From contig NZ_JALJZW010000002.1 of NCBI RefSeq assembly GCF_024171495.1, positions 62,001-126,000 on the forward strand: DNA of 64,000 nucleotides, in the 5' to 3' direction. The notes under the pieces were generated by a model that saw nothing but the letters and a program-made list of their open reading frames with translations, was not told the origin of the DNA and did no database searches. The DNA is from Deinococcus sp. HSC-46F16. GTDB taxonomy: Bacteria > Deinococcota > Deinococci > Deinococcales > Deinococcaceae. The translations under genes were made by a program, and so were the position numbers. Below are positions 56,501 to 64,000 of this stretch, in pieces (the stretch's first letter is position 1; each line of letters opens with the position of its first letter).

Positions 56501-56853
56501 GCGAAGACGATCCTGGCGCGCGCGTCGCCGACCTGTACGAGGTCTGTGGTCAGGCCCAGAAAAGCGTGCACTGGCGTGCAGATGTGGAGGGGCTCCTGAG
56601 CCACCTGCTCAAGCGGGAGGGTGAACGTCAGTCGAGGCACGGCACGACCCGCTTCGACCGGGGAGATGCAGCGCTGCTCCATACACTGACCCGCAAGGCA
56701 CGGCACCTGCGCCCGGAGTTTCATGTGGCCGTGGTGCAACCTGGTGTCTCCCGGCGCCGAATCTCCCCTCCACAGCAGCACCTCCTGGCGGTCACGGAAC
56801 TGTACCTGCAGGAAACCTACGGCATCACCTTCGCCGTGATCACCAGCGAATGA
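53557..56853 (+). CDS. Large DEAD/DEAH (SF2) helicase with a nuclease-like C-terminal domain; candidate defence protein
   Basis: 1,098 residues from TTG 53557, which has AGGAGG 5 bases upstream (TTG 53527 lacks one). SF2 motifs: PTGTGKTE (about 170), FIDEAHH (DEAH, about 279), FTATPF (motif III, about 304), VNMFGEGFDLPNL and QFTGRFTRASR (motifs V/VI, about 440-475). The last 160 residues contain FELVFDDDDTWEAADVVAMKV and HLYHCKYSSEDD, reading as a PD-(D/E)xK-like fold (Asp...x-Cys-Lys). The middle is unassigned. Helicase-nuclease fusions of this size are typical of stand-alone anti-phage systems. It is alone on its strand. Family not recognised. Confidence 0.85.
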   Translation: MSVRVNFVSPRQHGGRITLHRNVLEQLARSDSALTGCTARPYHQGRTTGTLLEHPEISPVLVVSKPGTPPADLEHVLWTEGGAIPSSPEDVVQLKARWLKPRFTRQMPLPEGLRDHVLASWSGAFHFAEEMELGDGRLQPGLRPPQIGALHAALAHWTVSSEPATIVMPTGTGKTETMLALLVQQRIPRLLVVVPNDALRTQISEKFLTLGLLRTVGALGDGALLPVVCKLEHALQSAAQAQDVFGPCNVVVTTMDVLRLCSDEAKRRIVALCSHLFIDEAHHIPAKTWQQTRALFLDRTILQFTATPFRSGRELVPGKIIFNYPLRKAQQEGYFKPIRFHPVSALDPVQADRLIIAKALELLGTDLEPSPARPEGLDHLVMARAKTVDRAQALHALYSEACRGKPYGAVVVYHGMPATQKRAALDALARREARVVVCVNMFGEGFDLPNLKIAAMHDIHKSLTITLQFTGRFTRASRALGNAALIANVSLAEVRDELRDLYAEDPDWNVLLETLSTQASGRQEQVMDFLDSFQKEEQALPIQNISPKMSAVVYQTSCVMWTPERITDEVKEHLLYAPPAISHRERVAVFVTRQQTPIAWGDILQLQDVTWDVTILHWDLDRHLLYVHSSDLDSTSDKLAQAVTGGTAVRVMGEQTFRCLHGIERLTLTNLGLSSTIRGAVRFTMFMGSDIVSGLAEASTRDRTKSNIFGFGYAHAERASAGCSAKGRLWSYQIADTIYDWMTWCHDLGDKLLDDTIDVSQVLQRAIKWQVVDRRPPAVPLAMEWDEDILARSEDAITFDIGGQTSHLYQTGLAITTFQETGPLRFKVFTEDQAAEYEIEFGTDVAYRPVSGVEVLVTMGKAEKNARVPLSQWLLRYPPTTYFHDRSVLWGHLIAIPSPIQSPFPKERVETWDWSRTNIRAESQGPHRDPTTIQFQVIQKLLAQDFELVFDDDDTWEAADVVAMKVQDDRLIVHLYHCKYSSEDDPGARVADLYEVCGQAQKSVHWRADVEGLLSHLLKREGERQSRHGTTRFDRGDAALLHTLTRKARHLRPEFHVAVVQPGVSRRRISPPQQHLLAVTELYLQETYGITFAVITSE

Positions 56854-57091
56854 CGGTGCGCCTTCGCGATCTGCTCATCGTCCTCCCTGTCAACGTCTGT
56901 CCAATCAAAACCACGTGTGGTGGGCACCGCCCGGCTCCTATGCCGGATCAGCGCTTTGATCGGTTGCTTGGTGATGGCTGCCAGTGTAACCCCCCAATCT
57001 CTTGCTGCTGAGAGCGCGGCAGACCGGTGTAGCGCTGTCCACACCAAACAAGCTGACCCTGACGGGCCAGCTATGTTGTACGGCGATCACA
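56854..57091. other. Intergenic region between helicase and DUF305 genes
   Basis: 238 bases between convergent genes. A minus-strand frame (about 56817-57047, AARDWGVTLAAITKQPIKALIR) is protein-like but overlaps the end of the helicase gene and lacks a family match, so I leave it uncalled. Confidence 0.4.
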
Positions 57092-57706
57092 TCAGCTCCG
57101 GGTACGCAACCAATCCTTGAAATCGTGCATCTCCCCAGCTTGGGTCTTCATGATCTGCTCGGCCAAGTCCAACACCACAGGGTCTTGAGACTTCTGAAGG
57201 GCCAAATTAGCCATGTCGTTCGCGCTGCCGTGATGTGGGATCATCATTTCCAAGAACATCCGGTCCGGACTACTGGCCGTCCTCAACATCTGGGCCATGT
57301 CCATCATCCCCATGCTCCGCTGCATCGTGGTCTGCCGCGCCATATCCGCTCCGCCGATGGTCCTCAGGTGGGCCTGCATTTCGGCGATCTCCTTGCGCTG
57401 ATCGCTGATGATCTTCTGCGCCCAGGCACGCACCTGCGGGTCCCGGAGTCTGGGCAACGCCGCCTGACTCATGTCAATGGCCGACGCGTGGTGCGGAATC
57501 ATCATTGAAAGAAACGCTCGATCAAACGCCCGCCCACTGAGCCGCTCGAGATCCGCCATCATCGGGCGCATCATGGTCCGCATATGGGTGGCCATGGCGT
57601 CCGAGCTCATCGGCATGCTCATGGTCATCGGTTCGTTGCCGCCGGCCAGAGCCTGGGGCATACCGGACAGTAGCGCCAGCGTGAGGGTCAGGACCAAGGG
57701 CTTCAT
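57092..57706 (-). CDS. DUF305 secreted protein
   Basis: 204 residues from ATG 57706 (upstream open frame overlaps the preceding gene and is not coding). A signal peptide (VLTLTLALLSGMPQALA) precedes a Met-rich segment (MTMSMPMSSDAMATHM) and two DUF305 repeats (AFLSMMIPHHASAIDMSQ and MFLEMMIPHHGSANDMAN). The IPHHxSAxDM signature is perfect in both. Coupled by ATGA to the DUF326 gene, which supports a copper role. Confidence 0.92.
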   Translation of the reverse strand: MKPLVLTLTLALLSGMPQALAGGNEPMTMSMPMSSDAMATHMRTMMRPMMADLERLSGRAFDRAFLSMMIPHHASAIDMSQAALPRLRDPQVRAWAQKIISDQRKEIAEMQAHLRTIGGADMARQTTMQRSMGMMDMAQMLRTASSPDRMFLEMMIPHHGSANDMANLALQKSQDPVVLDLAEQIMKTQAGEMHDFKDWLRTRS

Positions 57707-58125
57707 GCCGTCATCCCCGCCAGCAGCGCTTGGCAGGCCTGCTCGCAGCGGCGGCAGCTCTCGGCGCACACCGCGCAATGCTGCATGTTCATGTCCCGTG
57801 CATGCATCTCGCACTCGCTCCCGCACGCCTGGCACGCTACCAGGCAAGCCTGAAGCTGAGCGCGTACCACATTCGGATCAGGCTGGGTCAAGCGCGACAG
57901 CACCCGGCCCGTTGTTCCGCAGACGTCGGCACAGTCGAGGTTCAGGCGAATGCACCGCACCAGGTGTGCCAGGTGGCCTTGTTCACCCAGGCAAGCGTCG
58001 GCGCAGGACGTGCAGATCTGAGCGCACTCGAAGCAAGCTTCGATGCACGCGCGAAGTGCCTCCTGATCGAACAGGGTGCTGGGCTGCGGGTGGGTTTGCA
58101 GCATGGCCTGAAGATGGTGCGTCAT
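57703..58125 (-). CDS. Four-helix-bundle copper-storage protein (Csp/DUF326)
   Basis: 140 residues from ATG 58125 with AGGAGG upstream. Thirteen or more Cys are arranged as CxxxC/CxxC along helices (ACIEACFECAQICTSCADAC, CIRLNLDCADVC, QACLVACQACGSECEMHA, CAVCAESCRRCEQACQ), the pattern of cytosolic Csp3-type copper-storage bundles that hold many Cu(I). No signal peptide is visible. Overlaps the secreted DUF305 gene. Confidence 0.9.
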   Translation of the reverse strand: MTHHLQAMLQTHPQPSTLFDQEALRACIEACFECAQICTSCADACLGEQGHLAHLVRCIRLNLDCADVCGTTGRVLSRLTQPDPNVVRAQLQACLVACQACGSECEMHARDMNMQHCAVCAESCRRCEQACQALLAGMTA

Positions 58126-58395
58126 GGCGGATCCTCCTGGAAGCGAGTGAGGCGGTGGACGAAAAGCGGCGTAAAGACCAACAGTGCTGCCCAACCACGT
58201 GCCAAACAGGGCGTGGCCTCAGCGGGCGCCGTCCCCGGCGGTTGGCCGTGAGGTCAACGTGTCAGCCGCGTGTAAAGGTTTCCTGAGAGCGGCGTTCTTA
58301 GGGAGATCACGCGAGTCCCATGCGGCCTTGCCGCGTCATGGGATAGCCACGGAGACTTAACACAACGGCAACACAACTCCTCTACCGTTGGGCAC

Positions 58396-59439
<1,044 letters not shown>

Positions 59440-59462
59440 CGGTGATTGCGAAAGGTTCGACC

Positions 59463-60422
59463 ATGCCTGACCTTCTCCGACTTGCCCTGCTCCTGGCCTG
59501 TTCCACTGGCGTCGCCGCGGCTCAGGCACCGCAGAACAACCAAGAGCCCCTCTCCATCGAGCGCATGCGCGCCCGCTCGTACCCTGGCAGTGCCCTGACG
59601 ACCCGCCAACCACTCTCGCCCGGCGCCAACTACCGGCGCAGCGTCGTGTCCTACCAGTCTGACGGTCTGCGCATCAACGCGCTGCTCACGGTGCCCAGCG
59701 GGACCCCCCCGAAGGGAGGTTGGCCCGCCATCGTCTTCAACCACGGCTATATCCCCCCGCAGCAGTACCGCACGACCGAACGGTACGGGGCCTACGTGGA
59801 CGCCTTTGCACGTGCGGGATTCGCCGTCCTGAAGCCCGACTACCGGGGGCACGGCGCTTCCCAGGGCGAGCCAGCGGACACGGCGTACTGGTCCCCCGAG
59901 TACACCACGGACGTCCTGAACGCGTTCGCCTCCCTCCAGAAACTCAAGGGGGTGAACCCGGAACGGATCGGGATGTGGGGTCACTCCATGGGCGGACATA
60001 TCACCTTGCGGGCCATGGTGATCAACTCCGGCATCAAGGCGGGCAACATCTGGGCAGGCGTGGTGGGGCCGTACGACCTGATCTTTAGGGACCTGCCTCG
60101 TTGGGGAAGCGGCTCCACCCGGGATGATCCCCGGGCGCGGATGCTCGCCAAGTACGGCACGCCGGAGCGCAGCCCAGCCCTCTACCAGGCCATCTCCCCG
60201 AACTTCTTTCTCAAGGACCTGAGGGGGCGTCCCTTGCAGCTGCATCACGGCACGGGCGACACGCATGTGCCCATCAGCTTCTCGCAGTCGCTCGCGGCAG
60301 GGTTGAAGGCCGCGAAGCAGCCTTACACGTTCTTCTCCTACCCCGGCGATGATCACAACCTCAGCCGGAACCTTGGCGTGGCCCTCCAGCGGTCCGTGGA
60401 ATTCTTCAAGAAGACCCTTTAA
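59463..60422 (+). CDS. Secreted alpha/beta-hydrolase (S9 peptidase-like)
   Basis: 319 residues from ATG 59463. A signal peptide (RLALLLACSTGVAAAQA) and an alpha/beta-hydrolase core: FNHGYIPPQQYRTT (oxyanion region), LKPDYRGHGASQGEP, the nucleophile elbow GMWGHSMGGHIT (Ser), HHGTGDTHVPISFSQSL (Asp) and YPGDDHNLSRNL (His). It is typical of dipeptidyl-peptidase/acylaminoacyl-type hydrolases. It follows the C39-like gene by 20 bases. Confidence 0.9.
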   Translation: MPDLLRLALLLACSTGVAAAQAPQNNQEPLSIERMRARSYPGSALTTRQPLSPGANYRRSVVSYQSDGLRINALLTVPSGTPPKGGWPAIVFNHGYIPPQQYRTTERYGAYVDAFARAGFAVLKPDYRGHGASQGEPADTAYWSPEYTTDVLNAFASLQKLKGVNPERIGMWGHSMGGHITLRAMVINSGIKAGNIWAGVVGPYDLIFRDLPRWGSGSTRDDPRARMLAKYGTPERSPALYQAISPNFFLKDLRGRPLQLHHGTGDTHVPISFSQSLAAGLKAAKQPYTFFSYPGDDHNLSRNLGVALQRSVEFFKKTL

Positions 60423-60460
60423 CGCGGCCACAGCAGATACGGCCGCAGTCAGGAACACCC

Positions 60461-61552
60461 ATGAACCAGCCACACGCCAAGCCCAGCGTTCCTCCTGTGC
60501 CCGGCCTCGTGCGCGCGGCGTGCCTTGTGGCGACCGCCCTCCTCTTCGGGACAGCCAACGCCTACACCGTCAAGCCAGGCGACACGCTCTACCGTCTCGC
60601 GCAGCTTCACGGGACGACCGTCGCCGAACTCATCCGCCTCAATAGCCTGACGAGCACCACCCTGGAGGTCGGGCAGACCCTTCGCCTTCCGGGCGTAAGC
60701 ACCGCGACAGCCAACGCGTCTGTTCCGGGTACAGTGCCTTCCCGCATAGGTGGGGTCACCGTCAACGCGCCCGCCACCCTGCGAATGGGGGACGCGTTCA
60801 TCCTGCGGCTGAGCGGTCCGGGAGCTGCGCAGGCCACCGTGCGCTTTCCCAGTGAGGCAGGCGAGGACGTACGTCTGCCGGGAGAGCGTCTGACGCCCAT
60901 CCCCGCAGGAAATGAATTCATCGTATTGGGGCGCGTCGTCCTCGGGAAAAACACCCCCGTGGTGTACGAGATCCAGGTAGGGCAGGACGTGATGCAAGGC
61001 CGCATTCCCGTCACTGGACTGCCGCAGCCTCTGCAACGGCTCAACCTGCCGCCCCGCATTGCCAGCAAGCTCGAAGACCCCGCCCGAAAGGCTGAGGACG
61101 CCGCCGTCGAACAGGCCTATGCCCGGCGGACGGCGCAGGCATGGTCGCGGCCCTTCCAGCCCGCAGCGGCTGTGCGGGCGCAAAGCAGCGCCTTCGGACA
61201 ACCGCGGACCTATGTCGCGAACGGGCCGGTCGCGTACCACTACGGCACGGATTACCTGGCCCCGGCAGGAACGACCGTGATGGCCGTGAACGATGGAACG
61301 GTCGTGGTGGCGGGCATGTACCCGGTGCGCGGGGGTCTGGTGGTCATCGACCACGGGGCGGGACTGACCAGCCTGTACTTTCACCAGCGTGCTGTGACGG
61401 TCAAGGTTGGGCAGAAGGTCACCCGGGGGCAGAAGGTGGGCGAGGTGGGCAGCACCGGACTGAGCACAGGTGCCCACCTGCACCTGGAGATGCGGGTGCG
61501 CGGTGAGGGCACAGACCCAGCTGGGTGGATGAATCGTCTCTGGCCAAAGTAA
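60461..61552 (+). CDS. LysM plus M23 (LytM-like) cell-wall endopeptidase
   Basis: 363 residues. Signal peptide (ACLVATALLFGTANA), a LysM domain at about 35-78 (YTVKPGDTLYRLAQLHGTTVAELIRLNSL), a linker and an M23 domain near the end: AYHYGTDYLAPAGTTVMAVNDGTVVVAG and GAHLHLEMRVRGEGTDPAGW with His-x-His. First His (YHYGTD) and the HLH pair are the zinc ligands. It should cleave peptidoglycan cross-links. Confidence 0.92.
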   Translation: MNQPHAKPSVPPVPGLVRAACLVATALLFGTANAYTVKPGDTLYRLAQLHGTTVAELIRLNSLTSTTLEVGQTLRLPGVSTATANASVPGTVPSRIGGVTVNAPATLRMGDAFILRLSGPGAAQATVRFPSEAGEDVRLPGERLTPIPAGNEFIVLGRVVLGKNTPVVYEIQVGQDVMQGRIPVTGLPQPLQRLNLPPRIASKLEDPARKAEDAAVEQAYARRTAQAWSRPFQPAAAVRAQSSAFGQPRTYVANGPVAYHYGTDYLAPAGTTVMAVNDGTVVVAGMYPVRGGLVVIDHGAGLTSLYFHQRAVTVKVGQKVTRGQKVGEVGSTGLSTGAHLHLEMRVRGEGTDPAGWMNRLWPK

Positions 61553-61595
61553 GCAGGAGCGGGAAGGTAACAGAGGAGGCTGAGCCAGTGGCCCC

Positions 61596-62789
61596 ATGCT
61601 GGAATGGGGCATGGCCCGCGCCTCCCGTACCCTGAACCCCCTGCACTTCGAGGATCTGGAACCCCACCGGTTTGAGGACCTCGTCCGGCAACTCGCCTAC
61701 GATTACCGTGTCTGGAGCAGTATCGAAGCCACCGGACGTGGGGGCGCGGACGACGGCATCGATATCCGGGCCTTCGAGAGCAGCGTCGTGCCCGAGGTGC
61801 TGGATGAAGAGGAGGACGAAGCTCCTCCTGGGTTGCCCACGCCAGGGCGCCTCTGGATCTTCCAGTGCAAGCGGGAAAAGCGCATCACGCCGAAACAGGT
61901 CGAGCGGTATGTCCAGGAGAGCATCACAGGGGAGCAAGTGCCCTACGGTTTCATCCTGGCTGCGGCCTGCGACTTCAGCAAGAAGTCCTATGACGCTTTC
62001 CGCGCTGCCCTGATAGGGACAGGCGTGCAAGAGTTCCACCTGTGGGGGAAGGCAGAACTGGAAGACATGCTGTTCCAGCCGAAAAACGACCCCCTGCTCT
62101 TCGCCTATTTCGGGATCAGTTTGCAGACGAGGAAACGGTCACGTCAAAGTGAATTGAGGGCTGTCCTGGCCTGGCGCAAACGGGTTGGCAGAATTCTTGG
62201 CAACCCAACGGACATCCTCCAGAAGGAGATCCTCTTTCGTGACGCGACGGATGAAGCGTATCCCTTGACCGAGGAAGTGGCAGACTTTGAACAAAATCCA
62301 AGGTGGGCGATTTACCGCGTTCGCTACTTTAACGCGCGCAACGCCCTCATCCTGGAGATCCGCTCTCACCTCGCTTTTCATGACCCTGAAACTGGCGAGT
62401 GGGATATGCTCCCTGAACCTGTTCCCAATGACCTCGACAACCAGCTCTGGGGAAAAGAGAGCGAGTCCAGTGATATGCACTGGCGTAGACAGCACGCCTG
62501 GCAGCGCACTGTTCCTGAAAAGCACCGAGCGGAACTCGTGGTCTTGAACACGATTTCGCTCGAACGAGTGCTGGCGGTGGACGAGCTGGGCGATCTGGCT
62601 CATCCCCTGCCGATCTTTTATGTTGAGCCCCTTTCCTCAGGGAAGCTGCTGGATGCGGAAGATGAGTTTCACCTCCTCACCTCAGCTGGATACGGCTTGC
62701 ATAAGCCGGAATACGATGCGGATCCTGAAAAACGCATCCCCTACTTCAAGGAGTTCAAGCTTGAAGCAGGGGATGAACAACACACCTGA
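61596..62789 (+). CDS. Mrr-like restriction endonuclease domain protein
   Basis: 397 residues from ATG 61596 (ATG 61611 is also possible). The N-terminal part has FEDLVRQLAYDY, GGADDGIDIRAFE (Gly...Asp of the Mrr nuclease) and RLWIFQCKREKRITPKQV (Gln-x-Lys), then TGEQVPYGFILAA. Together they form the Mrr_cat-type PD-(D/E)xK core at about 15-120. The rest is a large unknown domain with LEDMLFQPKNDPLLFAYFGI. It has no methylase partner. Role in restriction of modified DNA or defence is inferred. Confidence 0.8.
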   Translation: MLEWGMARASRTLNPLHFEDLEPHRFEDLVRQLAYDYRVWSSIEATGRGGADDGIDIRAFESSVVPEVLDEEEDEAPPGLPTPGRLWIFQCKREKRITPKQVERYVQESITGEQVPYGFILAAACDFSKKSYDAFRAALIGTGVQEFHLWGKAELEDMLFQPKNDPLLFAYFGISLQTRKRSRQSELRAVLAWRKRVGRILGNPTDILQKEILFRDATDEAYPLTEEVADFEQNPRWAIYRVRYFNARNALILEIRSHLAFHDPETGEWDMLPEPVPNDLDNQLWGKESESSDMHWRRQHAWQRTVPEKHRAELVVLNTISLERVLAVDELGDLAHPLPIFYVEPLSSGKLLDAEDEFHLLTSAGYGLHKPEYDADPEKRIPYFKEFKLEAGDEQHT

Positions 62790-62929
62790 CCCGTTGAGTC
62801 ACCGTCTGCATGTTGAGCCCAGGGCAGCACCGGTGACCGGGGGTCTATAGGTTGAGCTCTTCCGACAATTTGCCAGTTGCCCGAGGCCGCCGATGGTGAT
62901 CAGGAGAGGGGACAAGCCCCCGAACCCGG

Positions 62930-62960
62930 GCGCGGGCCACACCGCAAGGGTGGCCCGCGC
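62930..62960. terminator. Hairpin terminator after csoR
   Basis: GCGCGGGCCAC (62930-62940) pairs perfectly with GTGGCCCGCGC (62950-62960) around a 9-base loop. It lies 17 bases past the csoR stop (62977) and convergent to the Mrr-like gene. Confidence 0.85.
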
Positions 62961-62973
62961 CTATGGCCTGTAC

Positions 62974-63303
<330 letters not shown>

Positions 63304-63304
63304 G

Positions 63305-63508
63305 TTAAGCGCGGACCTGAGCCCCGTAGCCTTCCTCTGTGACGGCGGCGACAAGCGCCTGCGGATCAGCGTCGCCCTGCACGGTCGCGGTACCGTCCTG
63401 CAGGTTGACACGGACATCCTGGACGCCCGGCACACTCTTGAGCGCATTCTGAACGGCCTTCTCGCAGTGGCCGCACGTCATGCCGTTGACGGTCAGTTCG
63501 GTGGTCAT
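63305..63508 (-). CDS. copZ: Copper chaperone CopZ
   Basis: 67 residues: a single HMA domain with GMTCGHCEKAVQNALKSVPGV (CxxC), the beta-alpha-beta fold and GDADPQALVAAVTEEGY at the end. It carries Cu(I) to CopA. Its ATG lies 6 bases after TACAGT, so the message is nearly leaderless. It is followed directly by csoR and divergent from a CopA gene. Confidence 0.93.
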   Translation of the reverse strand: MTTELTVNGMTCGHCEKAVQNALKSVPGVQDVRVNLQDGTATVQGDADPQALVAAVTEEGYGAQVRA

Positions 63509-63514
63509 GCCTCA

Positions 63515-63543
63515 ACTGTAAACCCTATGGGGGAGGGTGTCAA
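63515..63543 (-). promoter_or_regulatory. copZ promoter overlapping a CsoR-type operator
   Basis: Minus strand: TTGACA (63538-63543), 17-base spacer, TACAGT (63515-63520), ATG 6 bases on. The spacer contains ACCCTATGGGGGAGGGTGT on the plus strand, a C-tract/G-tract inverted repeat like CsoR sites. Confidence 0.7.
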
Positions 63544-63598
63544 GGCGGTCTGGCGCAGCCCCTAGCTGTCTTTCCCCTTGACAGTGGGCGAGAAAGGC

Positions 63599-63653
63599 TT
63601 GCTTCAGCTTGGACGCTGGCTTATGCTTTCTCCGTACCCCCCGGAGGGGGATA
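63599..63653 (+). promoter_or_regulatory. copA promoter and CsoR-type operator
   Basis: TTGCTT (63599-63604), a 17-base spacer and TATGCT (63622-63627) precede TACCCCCCGGAGGGGGATA at 63635-63653, a clear inverted repeat over the transcription start. AGGAG (63653-63657) then leads to ATG 63663. A CsoR dimer/tetramer bound there would block the promoter. Confidence 0.7.
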
Positions 63654-63662
63654 GGAGCGACG

Positions 63663-64000
63663 ATGAGGAAAACGATTGAACTCGGCGTCCAGGGCATGAC
63701 CTGCGCCTCGTGCGTGGGCCGCGTCGAGCGGGGCCTGAAGAAAGTCGAGGGGGTCGAGGGGGCCAGCGTGAACCTGGCCACGGAACGCGCGACCGTCACG
63801 TTCGACCCGGCGCTGACCACCCCGCAGGCGCTGCTGGACAAAGTGAAGGACGTTGGGTACGAGCCAGTGATCAGCGAACTCCAGTTGGGCGTGCAGGGTA
63901 TGACCTGCGCGTCCTGCGTGGGACGGGTCGAGCGGGCCCTGAACAAGGTGGACGGGGTGCTGGACGCCTCGGTGAACCTCGCCACCGAACGGGCCACCGT
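63663..64000 (+). CDS. copA: Copper P-type ATPase CopA, N-terminal part (cut by window edge)
   Basis: The first 112 residues of an open frame running out of the window. Two HMA domains (GMTCASCVGRVERGLKKVEGV near 12 and GMTCASCVGRVERALNKV near 80) are strongly alike at DNA level too, showing an internal duplication. Double-HMA N-termini are usual for CopA Cu(I) exporters. Divergent from copZ-csoR across two CsoR-like operators, it should be induced by copper. Confidence 0.85.
   Translation, partial: MRKTIELGVQGMTCASCVGRVERGLKKVEGVEGASVNLATERATVTFDPALTTPQALLDKVKDVGYEPVISELQLGVQGMTCASCVGRVERALNKVDGVLDASVNLATERAT

Overview
High-G+C bacterial DNA that looks like a stretch of a Deinococcus plasmid or megaplasmid. 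I infer this from a RepA-type initiator beside an iteron origin, a ParA/small-ParB pair, a CsoR with a Cys-His-His metal site (the pattern described for Thermus-Deinococcus relatives), and many start codons sitting only 5-10 bases after a TAnnnT -10 box, as in Deinococcus leaderless transcripts. No rRNA, tRNA or CRISPR array is visible.

Layout. 1-2.2 kb: C-terminal-truncated GAF/PAS sensor kinase. 2.5-4.6 kb: partition operon (parA, ribbon-helix-helix partner, a small basic protein), an HNH gene and CCTGTTTTCAGG palindromes that may be the centromere. 4.6-6.2 kb: degenerate DNA. 6.2-10 kb: a tyrosine recombinase, a lone HicB-like regulator and an AbiE-like two-gene module behind a perfect 24-bp palindrome. 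10-19.7 kb: DUF2933 and ccdA genes; ccdA is split by an intact 8,277-bp Tn3-family transposon (41-bp inverted ends, ATGAT duplication) with unusual secreted/regulatory cargo. 19.9-30.2 kb: a second, older Tn3-like element whose transposase ends an ArsR-controlled alpha-glucosidase/MFS operon; it also holds arginase-like, AraC, EamA and B3/4-domain genes and a dead tyrosine recombinase at the far end.

30.3-38 kb: plasmid backbone with BNR and DUF3105 proteins, PadR/membrane pair, RepA, nine-iteron origin, RES-Xre toxin-antitoxin and two related unknown genes opposite an XRE regulator. 38-41.2 kb: A+T-rich Tn554-like recombinase pair (second gene frameshifted) followed by a dif-like site. 41.7-50 kb: copper/zinc/cadmium homeostasis: PCuAC, an eight-gene operon (CPC P-type ATPase, glutaredoxin, LspA, DUF3105, DUF305, CDF exporter, SCO1) ending in a CadC-like repressor. 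50-52.6 kb: second (CPD-motif) P-type ATPase. 53.5-56.9 kb: large helicase-nuclease candidate. 57-58.1 kb: copper-storage Csp/DUF326 and DUF305. 58.4-62.8 kb: three secreted hydrolase-type proteins and an Mrr-like nuclease. 63-64 kb: copZ-csoR and the start of a two-HMA CopA.

Working together: metal genes dominate. CsoR probably controls three promoters with C-tract/G-tract operators (about 52.95, 63.53 and 63.64 kb), while the CadC-like repressor probably controls the cadA operon it terminates. Around this core lie replication/partition genes, several recombination systems and possible defence genes. The best candidates for undescribed biology are the Tn3 cargo with its shared CTAC-N-GGTAG motif, the helicase-nuclease, the paired genes at 36.3-37.7 kb and the AbiE-like module.
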